From Mycoemilia scoparia (taxonomy: Eukaryota > Kickxellomycota > Kickxellomycetes > Kickxellales > Kickxellaceae): DNA of 64,000 nucleotides. Every line of letters begins with the position of its first letter. Positions within the stretch are counted from its first letter, which is position 1. This document shows, in pieces, positions 53,494 through 64,000 of this stretch. Made by a program: the position numbers and the translations under genes. Location: assembly GCA_027575805.1 (NCBI GenBank), contig JANBPU010000009.1:62001-126000 (forward strand), read 5' to 3'. Under the pieces are notes generated by a model. That model did no database searches and was not told the origin of the DNA. It was given only the letters and a program-made list of their open reading frames with translations.

Positions 53494-56400
53494 CTATGCC
53501 AAGGTTGCGCGCTGTTCAAAATTACGTGGTTTTTTAGAGTCACCCTTCTTGTCATCAAGAAAATCGGAATATCTAACAACAACAACAACAACAACAAATT
53601 AATCAGATATTAGAATGGACCTTCATGTATAAAGTGTTCAATCACTGTTTTATGTGGTGGGAAGGTGTATAGTCCTTACAGCGTCTCTAAGCGTAGCCTT
53701 TCGGATTGATTGAGCGAAGGCTTGCAGCTTTCAAGTGCAGTTTCAAAGTGACGAGGTAGCAATTTAGGGCGCAATTCTTCACTACCTGGTCCCTTTGTAT
53801 TCTTCTTTGATTCACCAAAGGATTGGCTGATATTTGCCTTGACTTGCTCAATCTATAGTCACAAACAAGATCGAAAATTATTTTCTATCCCAAAAGATTT
53901 ATGAATATAGCACAGCAGATAAAAATGCATTTGGTAAGATTATAAATTTACCTGCTTGGTCAAATCAGGATTGCGATGCTTGGATTTGGAATCGCTTTCA
54001 TCTGAAGGATCGTGGACAAAGTATTCGACATTATCCGTATCACTACTGGGTTCGTCGTCTTGGTTTTTTTGATACTGTAAGTTGGCCTGTTGATCATTGA
54101 CAGCTTCGAGGAAAGCATTGTAGGCAAGCGACTGAAGATCGGCACTAGTAAAGTTTTCTGTGGCATCGGAATAGTCTTCAAGGTTTACAGATTTGTCCAA
54201 GTTCATTTTACGTGCATGCTTGGTCAGAATATCGATCCTTTCTTGGCGGTTTGGTATATTGCAGAAAACAGACTTGTCCAATCTTCCAGGACGCAAGAGG
54301 GCGGGATCTATCATATCTGGACGACTGGTGGCAGCAAGAACGTATACTCCTTCAAGTCCCTCAGCACCATCCATTTCTGTCAGAAATTGGTTAACAACAC
54401 GGTCAGTAACACCTGTGTTGTCATGCCCTCTCCTGGGTGCAATAGAGTCGAATTCGTCAAAGAACAACACGCATGGGGTCGCAGCCTTTGCACGCTGGAA
54501 CAGGTTACGCACAGACTGTTCACTCTGACCGATATACTTGTTGAGCAGCTCTGGACCCTTTACACTGATAAAGTTTAGACCGCATTCTTTCGCGACTGCC
54601 GATGCAAGCATAGTTTTTCCGCATCCAGGGTAACCATAAAGCATCACACTAAAAACAAGGATTTTCAATATGTTAATTGTATAATTATATTTGTTGTATT
54701 TATGTTCGAAATAGTACAGTTCAAGTACTTACCCTGATCGAAGTCGTAGAGGACTGCTAGCAAAAATTGCTGCGTACTTGGATGGTAGTTCGATGGTTTC
54801 TTTCAAAAGCTTTTTTGTCTCTTCCAAACCACCAATGTCTTCCCAGCGTGTTTCTGAGGTCTGTATCTGTAAGCCTCTCATAGAGACTGGAGTGAAGCCT
54901 TTGTGAGCGTTAACCAGATCTACGTGTTTGACCTTCGAAAGGCCTGGCTCATCTGCTTCGATGTGTCTGACAGTTGCTTCATGTGTTGCCCGCTCATAAA
55001 GCGCCTCAAGATCAGCAGGCATATATCCTTCAGTCAAATACGAGATGACAGAAAAGTTGATGTCTTTGTGATCAGCAGGCAATGAGCTTTTGTTTGCTAT
55101 GTTGGTTAGGATCTCTTCGCGCTCAGCTTTTCCTGGGGAAGGAATCTCATGGACATCGCCAAAAAGACCAGCATTGAATGCATCGTTGTGTACGTGATTC
55201 CTGCTCTCTGCTGTAGCAATTATCAAGATGGGATGGCTTGGTGTTCGTTGTTTCTCAATTCCTACAATGCTCTCCAATATCAATCTTGTGCGGCGATTGT
55301 CTGAAGTCTATTATAAGTAATACACGGGTATGTTTAGAAATCAGTCAGTATATAATGACCATGGCATTTTCTTTAAATATGTTGAAACAGGTTACATACT
55401 TCATTTTCGGCTGGGATTAGGGATTCGATGTTGTCAAAAACAATGACAGCAGGGGAATTCATTCTAATTCTATCAACAAGTTGATCCAGTTTGTCACATA
55501 GTTTACTGGTTTGCGTTTCGCTTGATAGATCCAGGCAGTTTATGTATTCAGTGTCTATTATGATATAGCAAATCCAGCAAATAGTTAAATATAGGAAAAA
55601 TTATACATAGGGTTTAGATAATATGGGCAATAAATCTACTTACAGGCTAAAATCTTTGACTGGCGATTCAGGTAGTTAATAATGATACGAAGGATACTAG
55701 TTTTACCAGATCCAGGACCACCTGTTATAAGAATGCCCTGATCCGCAACAATAAGAGAGGATGTCAATTCCTCCTTGATTTTGGACATAAATTTATCTAC
55801 ACCAGAAAGTTCGGGAATTTGGTGATCTGGTATCGAGCTATACATCAAAAGAATCTGTTGGATTTTTGGTGTTGGCTTAAATATTATTTTGGAATAGAAA
55901 AGCAACACTTACTCTACTTCGCTCAAATCATTCTGCTTAACGTAACATTTGATGGACAGCTGGCCCAAGTTTTTTGGAGAAATGAAGCCAGCAGCAGGCT
56001 TTTGGTCATCAAACATGTTTTCGGACTCCTTGTCATTATTTGCGACCTTTAGTGTTTTCAAGGTGATCTTGTATTTCTGGTTTCCTTTCTCAGCATTCCC
56101 ACCAAGAATGAAACTCATATTTGGATTCACTAATAGCGGAGATGTTTCTGTGTTTTCTATAGAAAGGAAATGTATTTGGCGTTTAGCATCATTTAAATTA
56201 TTAGGCGGACCATGCGTATCAAATACGCACCTTTGAAGAAGCGTCGGACCATCGCTTCATTAGCATCTGAATCTGTTGCCTCAAACTCCACGGATGCTGC
56301 TGGTAATAATTTTTGTTCGTTTCGATGAAGCCTAAGATCCAAGAGCCAATTTTTATCATTAGTTTGTGGTCAATTGCAAAGATCAAGCTTTTCTTTGGTA

Positions 56401-57744
56401 AGACACTTACACAACGGCCTGGCCATTGGCAATGCCATTATTACGGGCTAGCTTTGACGATATCAAAATAACGCCTGGCTGTACTGATCTGAGAGGCTTG
56501 ATCATCGAGTACCACATGTTCAATTCATTGAGTTTCTTTGGCTTCTCAGTTTCTTTATCATCACTGGGTGTTTGTTGAGATCCTTCAATCTTTGTAATGT
56601 TACCAACGAGCTCGGATACACCGTTATCACCCTGCTTTAGTAGCTGCTCAAATGTTAGTTGGTTAATAAAGCACTCTCCAATTGCAATGTCATCGGACAT
56701 GGCTACCCTCATGAAACGAATAGATGGTTGGGCATTTTGGGCCTGGCTATCTCCTGTGTTGGAGTTATTGAGGGTGGTGGCAGATTTCCTTTGCTTGGGT
56801 GCAACAGCAATCTCTGTATCATTGTCCAGCAATGCAACTGGGGCTGAAGGCGATATTTGGGCTAATAATTGTTTTGTGTGAAATAAATAACGCATTTAGT
56901 CTGATGATCTGTGGACTGAGACGAAAATGGTAGTAGTAAAAGTAATTCCGGTGGTACACTTACTTGTGTTCAGAATAATTGAAGTTGATGGATTTAACCA
57001 GAACAACAAGGGTTGGTTGGGAGCAATAACTTTGGTTTGAGATAAAAGTCGTTCTTCCACTGCTCCAGCATTTAACTCCTACAAAGCATTAATACGCAAG
57101 AAGTTGTCACTATCCAGGGTTGAATCTCTGATCTCACTATGCGACTTTTCTACAAATAAAAGGGCTTACCAGGATTTCCCAGTCATCGTAATGGCGAGGA
57201 ACAACCTCAGCAAAGTTACAAGACGAAACGCGCTTGATGTATTCCATCACAACCTATCAATGAGTTTAACAATGCTGTGAGTTTAAAATGGTCTCTTACC
57301 TAGACTAGAGTTCTGACTCAATTAAGATAAGATAGCTGGAAAGCAATCAGCTTACCATTGTCCCTTCAGTCAAGCCAAGGGCAGTAGCAAAGGTCCCATC
57401 GATCTCAATGATGTCCCCCTTGGTCTGTTGGAGATTTTGTGAAGGGCGGAGTGACTTGGAAACACCCCCTGACCAGGATACATACGCTTCATTCGATGCA
57501 CCCCAGATCAGCTTGAATACAAAGTATGTCTACAAATGTATATACATTCAGCATATTAGCAAGCTGTTGTGCTTATAATATTAGGTGTCACTGGGGCATT
57601 TATACCACGCTCAAAGTCGGGTTGGCTAAAGTTGGTTCTTACTGTATTGCGAGAAGAGTTGGATAGAGCGGATGCCCAGGTAGCTGGAAGGTTGATGAAG
57701 CTTGATCTAATAGGAGCATACGTAACCCGCAGTTGCTGAGCCAT
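53494..57744 (-). CDS. PEX1: peroxisomal AAA ATPase Pex1
   Basis: Type II AAA ATPase that, with Pex6, extracts ubiquitinated Pex5 from the peroxisomal membrane. Thirteen exons join in phase: 57744-57643, 57529-57356, 57253-57170, 57078-56964, 56861-56411, 56331-56231, 56156-55913, 55837-55644, 55554-55400, 55307-54733, 54648-53952, 53852-53680 and 53572-53494; 1047 residues (yeast 1043). The N-terminal domain includes the DDWEILELNAG segment. The D1 ATPase has Walker A GGPGSGKT and a Walker B ending FDN instead of DE, as expected for the catalytically weak D1. The D2 ATPase is complete: [23 protein letters not shown], and an arginine-finger region [16 protein letters not shown]. The C-terminal exon pair is acidic/basic and less conserved. 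The gene is divergent from ESS2 across 335 bp. Confidence 0.94.
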
Positions 57745-58079
57745 TTTCACAGAGTTTAGATAATACAAAAGGTAGATAGCAATTAAGGAACAAAAAGGAA
57801 ACTGTTAAAACAAAGCACAGGGCACTGGTGAGGCACATGAATTAAGTCAGAATGGCAAGTGCTTCGGATACTTTGATTTGAGCGCCGCGGGAATTTCACG
57901 TTTATGATTTACCAAACAAGGTATGAAAGTTATGGAGCTAGCTAATCCTGAACAGTAATCGGACGCTACACACTAATTTCTCAAACCCATAACTGCTTTA
58001 AAGAGCCAGTGATCGTTAAATCACACAACCCTTATGGGTTTGCACTTTATCTTTCTGCTTTTATTTTCTAACAGAATAA
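57745..58079. promoter_or_regulatory. bidirectional promoter region PEX1/ESS2
   Basis: 335 bp between divergent start codons, so both promoters must lie here. No TATA box or known element stands out; AT-rich with an ACACACCT-free, CAAAG-containing stretch near 57810. Confidence 0.5.
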
Positions 58080-59312
58080 TTGATGATACTGATGGATATT
58101 AAGGATAAGGAGAAAAGTAGTCTAGTAACAACGAATAACAGGGATCTTACAGTCGCATTAGTCCACAACCCGAATAGTATTAAATCAAACCCCAAGATCA
58201 AGCTTGAAGAATTAGAGGAGGATGATTTCACAAAACAGCTCAGTGATATTGTCCAAAGAGATTTTTTCCCTAATTTAAAAAGAAAAACAGTACCTGGGAC
58301 TATTTTTGAAAACATTGATTCAAGTAAAGCCCGAAGGCTTCCTACTACAGCTCTAAGATTTCTCGGAGATGATGTTGAAACCCCGCGAATTGCTGATCCA
58401 GATTTGTTTAGTGGCGATGAAATAGATCCACAAAGTAATGATAAGCCAAAGATGTCTGTTGACCAATTTCTTGGAAAATACACAAGCGAAGACAATGCTA
58501 GTTTTTCGCGCTTGATAGAAAAGCAGAATGCGGATCATAGGAATCGTCATTCCTGGCTATATGAGCAGGGCGGAAATGGTTCAAATACAAAAGAAAGCGA
58601 TCAAAAGCTTATAGGTTACTCAGAAGATGGAGATAGAAAATTGATTGAGGGGAAGCCCGGTAGTGTTGAAACGTGGAAATATAAAACTCGGAATGCACTC
58701 ATGTTTAGTCCTGAAGATCAAGATGCATCCAGCCTTATCGAGACTGGGCGTGGGAAACCAAAAAGGATTATTCATAAAAACACTCGGTTTTGCAATACTG
58801 ATATACAGTTGGATGACGACGATCTTTTGGAAATGGATACGGCTTCAAGCGTGGGTCTTGGAAGTGCAACGCCCACCATTCGCGGATACAAGCTTGTTGA
58901 TGGAACTCCAACTCCAACTCCGACTGCGGCTGAACAGCCTAGTCCTTCTAGCAATATAGGTAAATATCTACATATAGTGCATAAGATCCTTTAGCTCAGC
59001 TTTTCTCTTGATAATAATTCTGTTATTATTTATTTCATAGGTTCGTCTTTCAAAATCCTCCCAACTCCAAGACGAGAAATGATTGGTCTTAAATTAGCAT
59101 CAATGTCGGCTAGGAAGCAGGCCCCAGGAACACCTGGTAGGCATTTATCAAGCAAAAGAGATCAATATGCCATGACACCTGGCAGTGCATCTTCACGCTA
59201 CCGTATGTTATCACCAGCCGCAAAGCAACTATTTAAGAATTCATCCTCTAGAAACCCGTTTGAAAGGGGATCTAGTAAACAACCAAACTCTATGCATTTT
59301 AAAAAGTCATAG
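58080..59312 (+). CDS. ESS2: splicing factor ESS2/DGCR14 homolog
   Basis: Nuclear protein of the ESS-2/DGCR14 (Bis1) family, a component of the spliceosomal C complex. Two exons, 58080-58959 and 59041-59312, phase 1; 383 residues. Family landmarks: the N-terminal helix KQLSDIVQRDFFPNLKRK, SVDQFLGKYTSEDNASF, HSWLYEQ, the TWKYKTRNALMFSP stretch, IIHKNTRF, and a C-terminal IRGYKLVDGTPTPTPTA followed by LPTPRREMIGLKLASMSARKQ. The tail is basic and Ser-rich. Several ATGs cluster at the start (58080, 58083, 58092) and I cannot choose among them. HRQ1 follows on the same strand after only 95 bp. Confidence 0.92.
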
Positions 59313-59407
59313 CACATACCTACTTGCATAGCTATAATAAATAGCTACGAACCTTGTATAATAAATAAATTGTTTTTCTTGGCACATTATTCCCAACTTT
59401 GTGACAA

Positions 59408-62400
59408 ATGCAAACCCATAGTGAAACCCAGGGCGTGGTTGAATTTATAGAGCTAGTCAAGGGATTGGGACATTTGAAAGAGTATTTTTCAGCAACAATG
59501 GCATCAGACGATCATAAAGAGGAGCTTGCACAGAGACTCAGAAGGATTTTTAGAGCATTGGTAACAGTCACCATTCTGTATATATCAAGAACCAAGCAGA
59601 ACCCAGCAGTGAGCTCCGTAAAGCCTTCTGTTGACCAAATGGCAAAAGAGTATGTAGAGAATACCAAATTGTGTGATGTACTTTTTGACAATGTGTCTAA
59701 TATATTAATTTCCTGTATCACAAATATGACTTTTACAAAAGCAACCTGAAGATGATGGACATCGCCACAATTAAAGATATCATGGGTCATCATTTTACAT
59801 TTGACTCTCGACGGGCTGTGTCAGCAAATAATGGGAACTCTGATTCTCCTACTGCTTCAGATTTGGAAAACCACATAGCAAACTTATTAGTCATTGAATT
59901 TCCTGAAAGTATTAATCCTATACAGAGGCCAAAAAAGAGAAAGTTGTCTGCTCAGTCCTCTCCTGATGTACAAAGGCTTCAAGAATTGGTTAGAATATTT
60001 GACGATAGACTATCAAAATGGAAAAGTGGATTTCCAAATGATGCAAGTACTCTATTTACACTGATCCCGAAATCGTTACCCTGTCCACGCGATATTCCTA
60101 ATATCTGTTTGTGTATATGTGACTTTTACATTCCTGTAGAAAGATAAGATAGAAAAGATTTTGCAAGAAAAAGCTTATGAGCACCTCCCCATAAAAGAGC
60201 TGTATGCTTCACTTTGTGAGGATACGAGCCCAGACGATTCCAGTAACCCTAGTCATGGTATAGATGGTCAAGAAAAGAATGACCTAATTGAGGCCCTTGA
60301 AAGCTCTGAGTTTTATAAAGGGCAAATAGTATCCACCAAAATATTTCCAAAGAAAGACTCTGACCATTCTGGCTCAGGTACGAGATCATCTTCCATGTAT
60401 ATTTTGCTAATGTTCTAATATGGTATTTGCGGAAGCGCAAACTTGAAAGTGATCTTGATTTTATGTAGAGACGACAGCAAATTTACTTCACAAGGAGGTT
60501 ATTGGTGCCTTTAAAAATGTTCGCAAAATCCAGCAATTCTATAAACACCAAAACATGGCCATTAGTAGCATCTTATCTGGCAACCACGTGGTTGTTTCCA
60601 CACCAACGGCAAGGTATGTTGCTTTTGATAACTTCAAAATTATCGTATGAAGGTATTATGCTTCATCCACACAGGACTTTCTATGCTGGTCAAATGAAAA
60701 TGGCTTGAAATTGAAAATAGTGGAAAATCCGTAATATATCAGGCTCCAATTCTACATCACCTAATCCAAGATCAGGCAGCAACAGCAATGATGATATTCC
60801 CAACAAAAGCCCTGGCTCAAGATCAAAAGCAGGCCCTGGCTGATCTGGTAGGATCCATTCCCTGCATTGAACATCGCAAGGTAGGAGATTCTTCCAAAGT
60901 ATTTCCTGACATATTTGCATATTGGCCATTTGTGCACACTGATATAGCAACAATTGGCTAAACCTCTGTTTTATAGGTTGAAGCATACGACGGAGATGTG
61001 AAGCAAAAGGATGAGCGTAGGGCAATCAGACAAACAACTTCTGTGATACTGACTAACCCTGATACTCTTCACATGGCAATGCTCCCAAACCATAAAATCT
61101 GGCACCACTTTCTATACAATCTCCGGATAGTAGTTTTAGACGGTAACGTGGTGTCCTCAAGTTTGGCTACATTGATTGAGCGACTAAGCGCCCTTCATTT
61201 ATTCATACCGTATTTATTATTCATGTAGAGTTACACATATATCAGGGCCAATTTGGTCAACATGTTTCCCTAATCTTGGGAAGATTGTGCCGCATACTTG
61301 AATCTTTGGGAAACAACCATGTGCAGTTTGTCTCGTGCAGCGCAACCATATCAAACCCTATAGCGGTAGGCATCAACATCTTTTATGATTTAGCCAACCA
61401 TTTGCAAAATGTCCTAACCTGTGTATTTATTATGAATATAGCACATGGAAAGCCTAACCCATCAAAAAAACCCTGTACTGATCAAAGAAGATGGTGCGCC
61501 CAAGGGAGAAATGGCAAGTCACTAATGATGGGCTCCAATTGGTATTCTGTTTTTGGGAGTTGGTATTCTGGTTGAGATTAACTAACCCAATAATTATTAT
61601 TGTCAACAAACAGAAAGCGCTATTATGGAACCCAAGCATCACAAAGACTGCTATTAGTAACAAAGGACTGTCCAAGGCAATCGAAGATGTGGTTCGGATT
61701 ATAACTGAAATCGCTAAGCTTGGGTTACGTGCAATTGTGTTCTGCAAGGTAGATGCAAAAACGAGAATGCTATTTGTAATGCGGATTCTGCGATTGCTTC
61801 ACATATTATTAATGCATAACCCCTGAAAAAATCCAGTATAGAGAGCTTTGCGAATTGACCCTGAAAAGATGCCAGGACTCATTTCTCTCAAAAAAGGAAT
61901 ACTCGAAGCATCTTGCAACGGTGGTTGCTTATCGTGGCGGATATTCTGCTAAGGTTGGTTTTAAGACTGTTTACTGATAAACAAATGACCATATAGCCAG
62001 ATAAATCTTATTTCCTGCCATGTTTCTAGGAAAGAAAAGACATTGAGAAAAGAATGTTTAGAAACGAAATTACAGTGATTATATCTACATCGGCCCTTGA
62101 ACTCGGTGTTGACATTGGTTCTCTGGGTAAGATGTGAACAATGAGCAGAGACAAATACATGTGTAACAAATGATCCTTGTCACTCACTAGTCTTTTTCCC
62201 TGTTCCTAACGTGTAGATGCTGTTGTTATGCTCGGTGTGCCAAACAATCCCATGACAATGTGGCAGCAGGCAGGAAGAGCAGGAAGACGTTCCCAGGGTT
62301 CGTATGTCATAACCGTGTCCGATGGAGGGCTGCTTGACGGCCACTATATTTTACATCCTGAGAAACTCTGGGAAAGGATATACCCCAAGGCACAGATTTC

Positions 62401-64000
62401 CAGCGAAGAGTCTATACTCTCTAACCACTTGCAGTGCGCGGCATTTGAAATGCAAGTATGTGACAGCGAAGATGCAATGTACTTTGGCCCCGAACTTGGC
62501 AGCTTGTTGTCAGAAAATCTTTTGCAAGATACGAATGGGGTATGTCTATTCTTGTTTGTTATTATATGGGCACATTGCTAGTAAACAAACTTATAGGCGT
62601 ATTTATACCAATAATCCTCTGCCGTTCTTTGTTGGTAGAAATGGGCGACAAAGTTAAGCTATAAACCATGGCCGCCAGAAAAGGTCGCAATCAGATCCAT
62701 ACTCAAAACAGAGTGGGCAGTATTTGAGCAAAATGATGAGGAGTTTACTTTGCTAGAGGAACTGGATCAGATGCATGCAATGTTCAGAGTATATCAAGGT
62801 AATAGCCCATTTTCAACTGCTCCGGATTTATCTGTTTATACAACAAGCTCTCTATATCAGCTAATAACATCTATATTTTTATTAAGGCGGTATATTCTTA
62901 CACCAAGGGTTATCCTACCTCACAACCCTTGTGGATCAGGAACGAAAGGTTGCAATAGTAGAGTACACACAGCACAAGTGGTTGACCAAGAAAAGGTAAT
63001 TTTTTGTATAGATCGATACATCACTATTTTTAGTAGATAAAAAATCAATATATATATACATTTGATATAAAACCAATCTTTGTGTTGATATATGTAGAGA
63101 TTATAAGTATGCAATCGCAACATTTTATACAAAGTCATTGGCACATAACCCCAGATTAACACACACGAATTCATTGTAGAGATGTGGTTCCAAAGCAGGT
63201 CAAAGAAACATCCCGAATCTCAGGCAAATTGACTATTGAGCATGGATCTGTCGATGGTAAGTTTCGTGGTTATTTGAGCCAAATTATCATAACATGATGT
63301 CAAAAGAGCCGGCGCCATAATGATAGCAATTGCTATTCCTTTAGTAAAAGTTACGGTATTTGGGTATCATCGCGTTGACGCCAACACAGGGGCCATTATC
63401 GAATCATTTGAGCACAAACCTTGGGTAATGGTCGTACAGTCATTCGGCACATGGATTGATATCCCTATTTCCGTCGTTGAAACTTTGCAAATGGACACTG
63501 AAGCCTTGGGTGATGCAATTCATGCCTTACAGCATGTTATTGTCAATTCTCTGGTCAGCTTGGGTGTGTGTCTACCAGGGTCGCTAGAAACTTCGTGCAA
63601 AAGTCCATTTGAATCAAGAGCAAAAACACCCAGGTAATTGTTGCTAATACTAAGAAACTTACTGATTTTTTTGGGAAAATATCGTTCATAAATTAATTCT
63701 CGATATAAATTTATACTCTAGACTTGTGGTTTATGAAAAAGACCCAAAAATAAATGGACCTTCTAGACGAGTGCTGAAGAATGCTCTGAGTGCTCTTAAG
63801 CTTTCTTACACCACTCTTAAGAAATGTCCTTGCGAAAAGGGCTGTCCTAAATGTGGGTAGATTAGTTTTAGTTGCAAACTTGTGCTGAAACCGAATAAAT
63901 ATAGTAGCTAACTCTGTTTTCTTGTAGGTGTGGTCATGATGAGCTGTGCAGAGCAGAACCAGGCACTCAGCAAAGCAATGGCATTACAGCTAGTTCAAAA
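59408..64000 (+). CDS. HRQ1: RecQ4-like DNA helicase Hrq1, 3' end outside window
   Basis: 3'-5' helicase for interstrand-crosslink repair and telomere maintenance. Partial. Confident exons: 60469-60613, 60721-60880, 60977-61142, 61229-61365, 61442-61513, 61614-61748, 61837-61953, 62030-62126, 62217-62539, 62639-62798, 62887-62995, 63180-63255, 63345-63633, 63722-63852 and 63928 onward. Upstream coding blocks lie at about 59408-59690, 59750-60080 and 60157-60377, but their junctions are uncertain, as is the start ATG. Helicase motifs: Walker A STPTASGKS, a DELH box (LDELHIY), VSCSATI, LELGVDIGSLDAVV, and motif VI WQQAGRAGRR. The Hrq1-type C-terminal part follows, with GGIFLHQG and, near the window edge, the Cys cluster CPCEKGCPKC-x6-C (DUF1998 type). 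The intron after 61513 starts with GC rather than GT. Confidence 0.9.

Overview
The window is nuclear DNA from a fungus. The evidence is spliced genes with short GT-AG introns (about 45-150 bp) opening mostly with GTAAGT, a Zn2Cys6 transcription factor, the fungal proteins Pam17, Vrg4 and recyclin Rcy1, and AT-rich intergenic DNA with many microsatellites. NDUFAF5, a complex I assembly factor, together with heavily intron-bearing SMU1, PEX1, NDUFAF5 and HRQ1 genes, argues against a budding yeast. An early-diverging filamentous lineage (Mucoromycota or Zoopagomycota sensu lato) is my guess, not a demonstrated placement.

Layout. 1-7.1 kb: three minus-strand genes, a Golgi GDP-mannose transporter (VRG4), the U3 snoRNP protein RRP9 and a Zn2Cys6 regulator. 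7.1-10.7 kb: a long gene-poor stretch, partly GC-rich and full of spurious open frames. 10.7-16.8 kb: a LITAF-domain protein, a syntaxin-18/Ufe1 SNARE, a cluster of miniature inverted-repeat elements, and a proline dehydrogenase carrying an EF-hand pair. 19.8-23.6 kb: FGAM synthase of purine synthesis in one exon. 23.6-36 kb: repeat-rich DNA with three paralogous YdcZ/DUF606-type membrane proteins, two of them a convergent inverted duplication. 36-44 kb: a small unrecognised coiled-coil-like gene, NDUFAF5 and a Sec14-domain protein. 44.6-64 kb: a compact housekeeping block of RCY1, PAM17, SMU1, tRNA-Gly(GCC), TIM13, PEX1, ESS2 and the start of HRQ1, which runs off the window.

The genes do not form a pathway cluster. 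They are ordinary cell biology: secretory traffic (VRG4, UFE1, RCY1, the Sec14 protein, LITAF), mitochondria (PRODH, NDUFAF5, PAM17, TIM13), peroxisomes (PEX1), RNA processing (RRP9, SMU1, ESS2), purine synthesis (PFAS) and DNA repair (HRQ1). For most genes I reconstructed exon-intron structures by joining frames across consensus splice sites and checking phase and family conservation. SMU1 comes out at 513 residues, the length I recall for human SMU1.

The most unusual content is non-coding. There is a family of about 105-130 bp terminal-inverted-repeat elements (eight copies found by eye, ends near CATATGGGTAATAATTTTTG and its complement), a dispersed repeat whose edge coincides with two of those elements, and a third repeat of about 0.8-1.2 kb around the YdcZ-type paralogs. 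I saw no autonomous transposase, CRISPR array, secondary-metabolite cluster or defence system.
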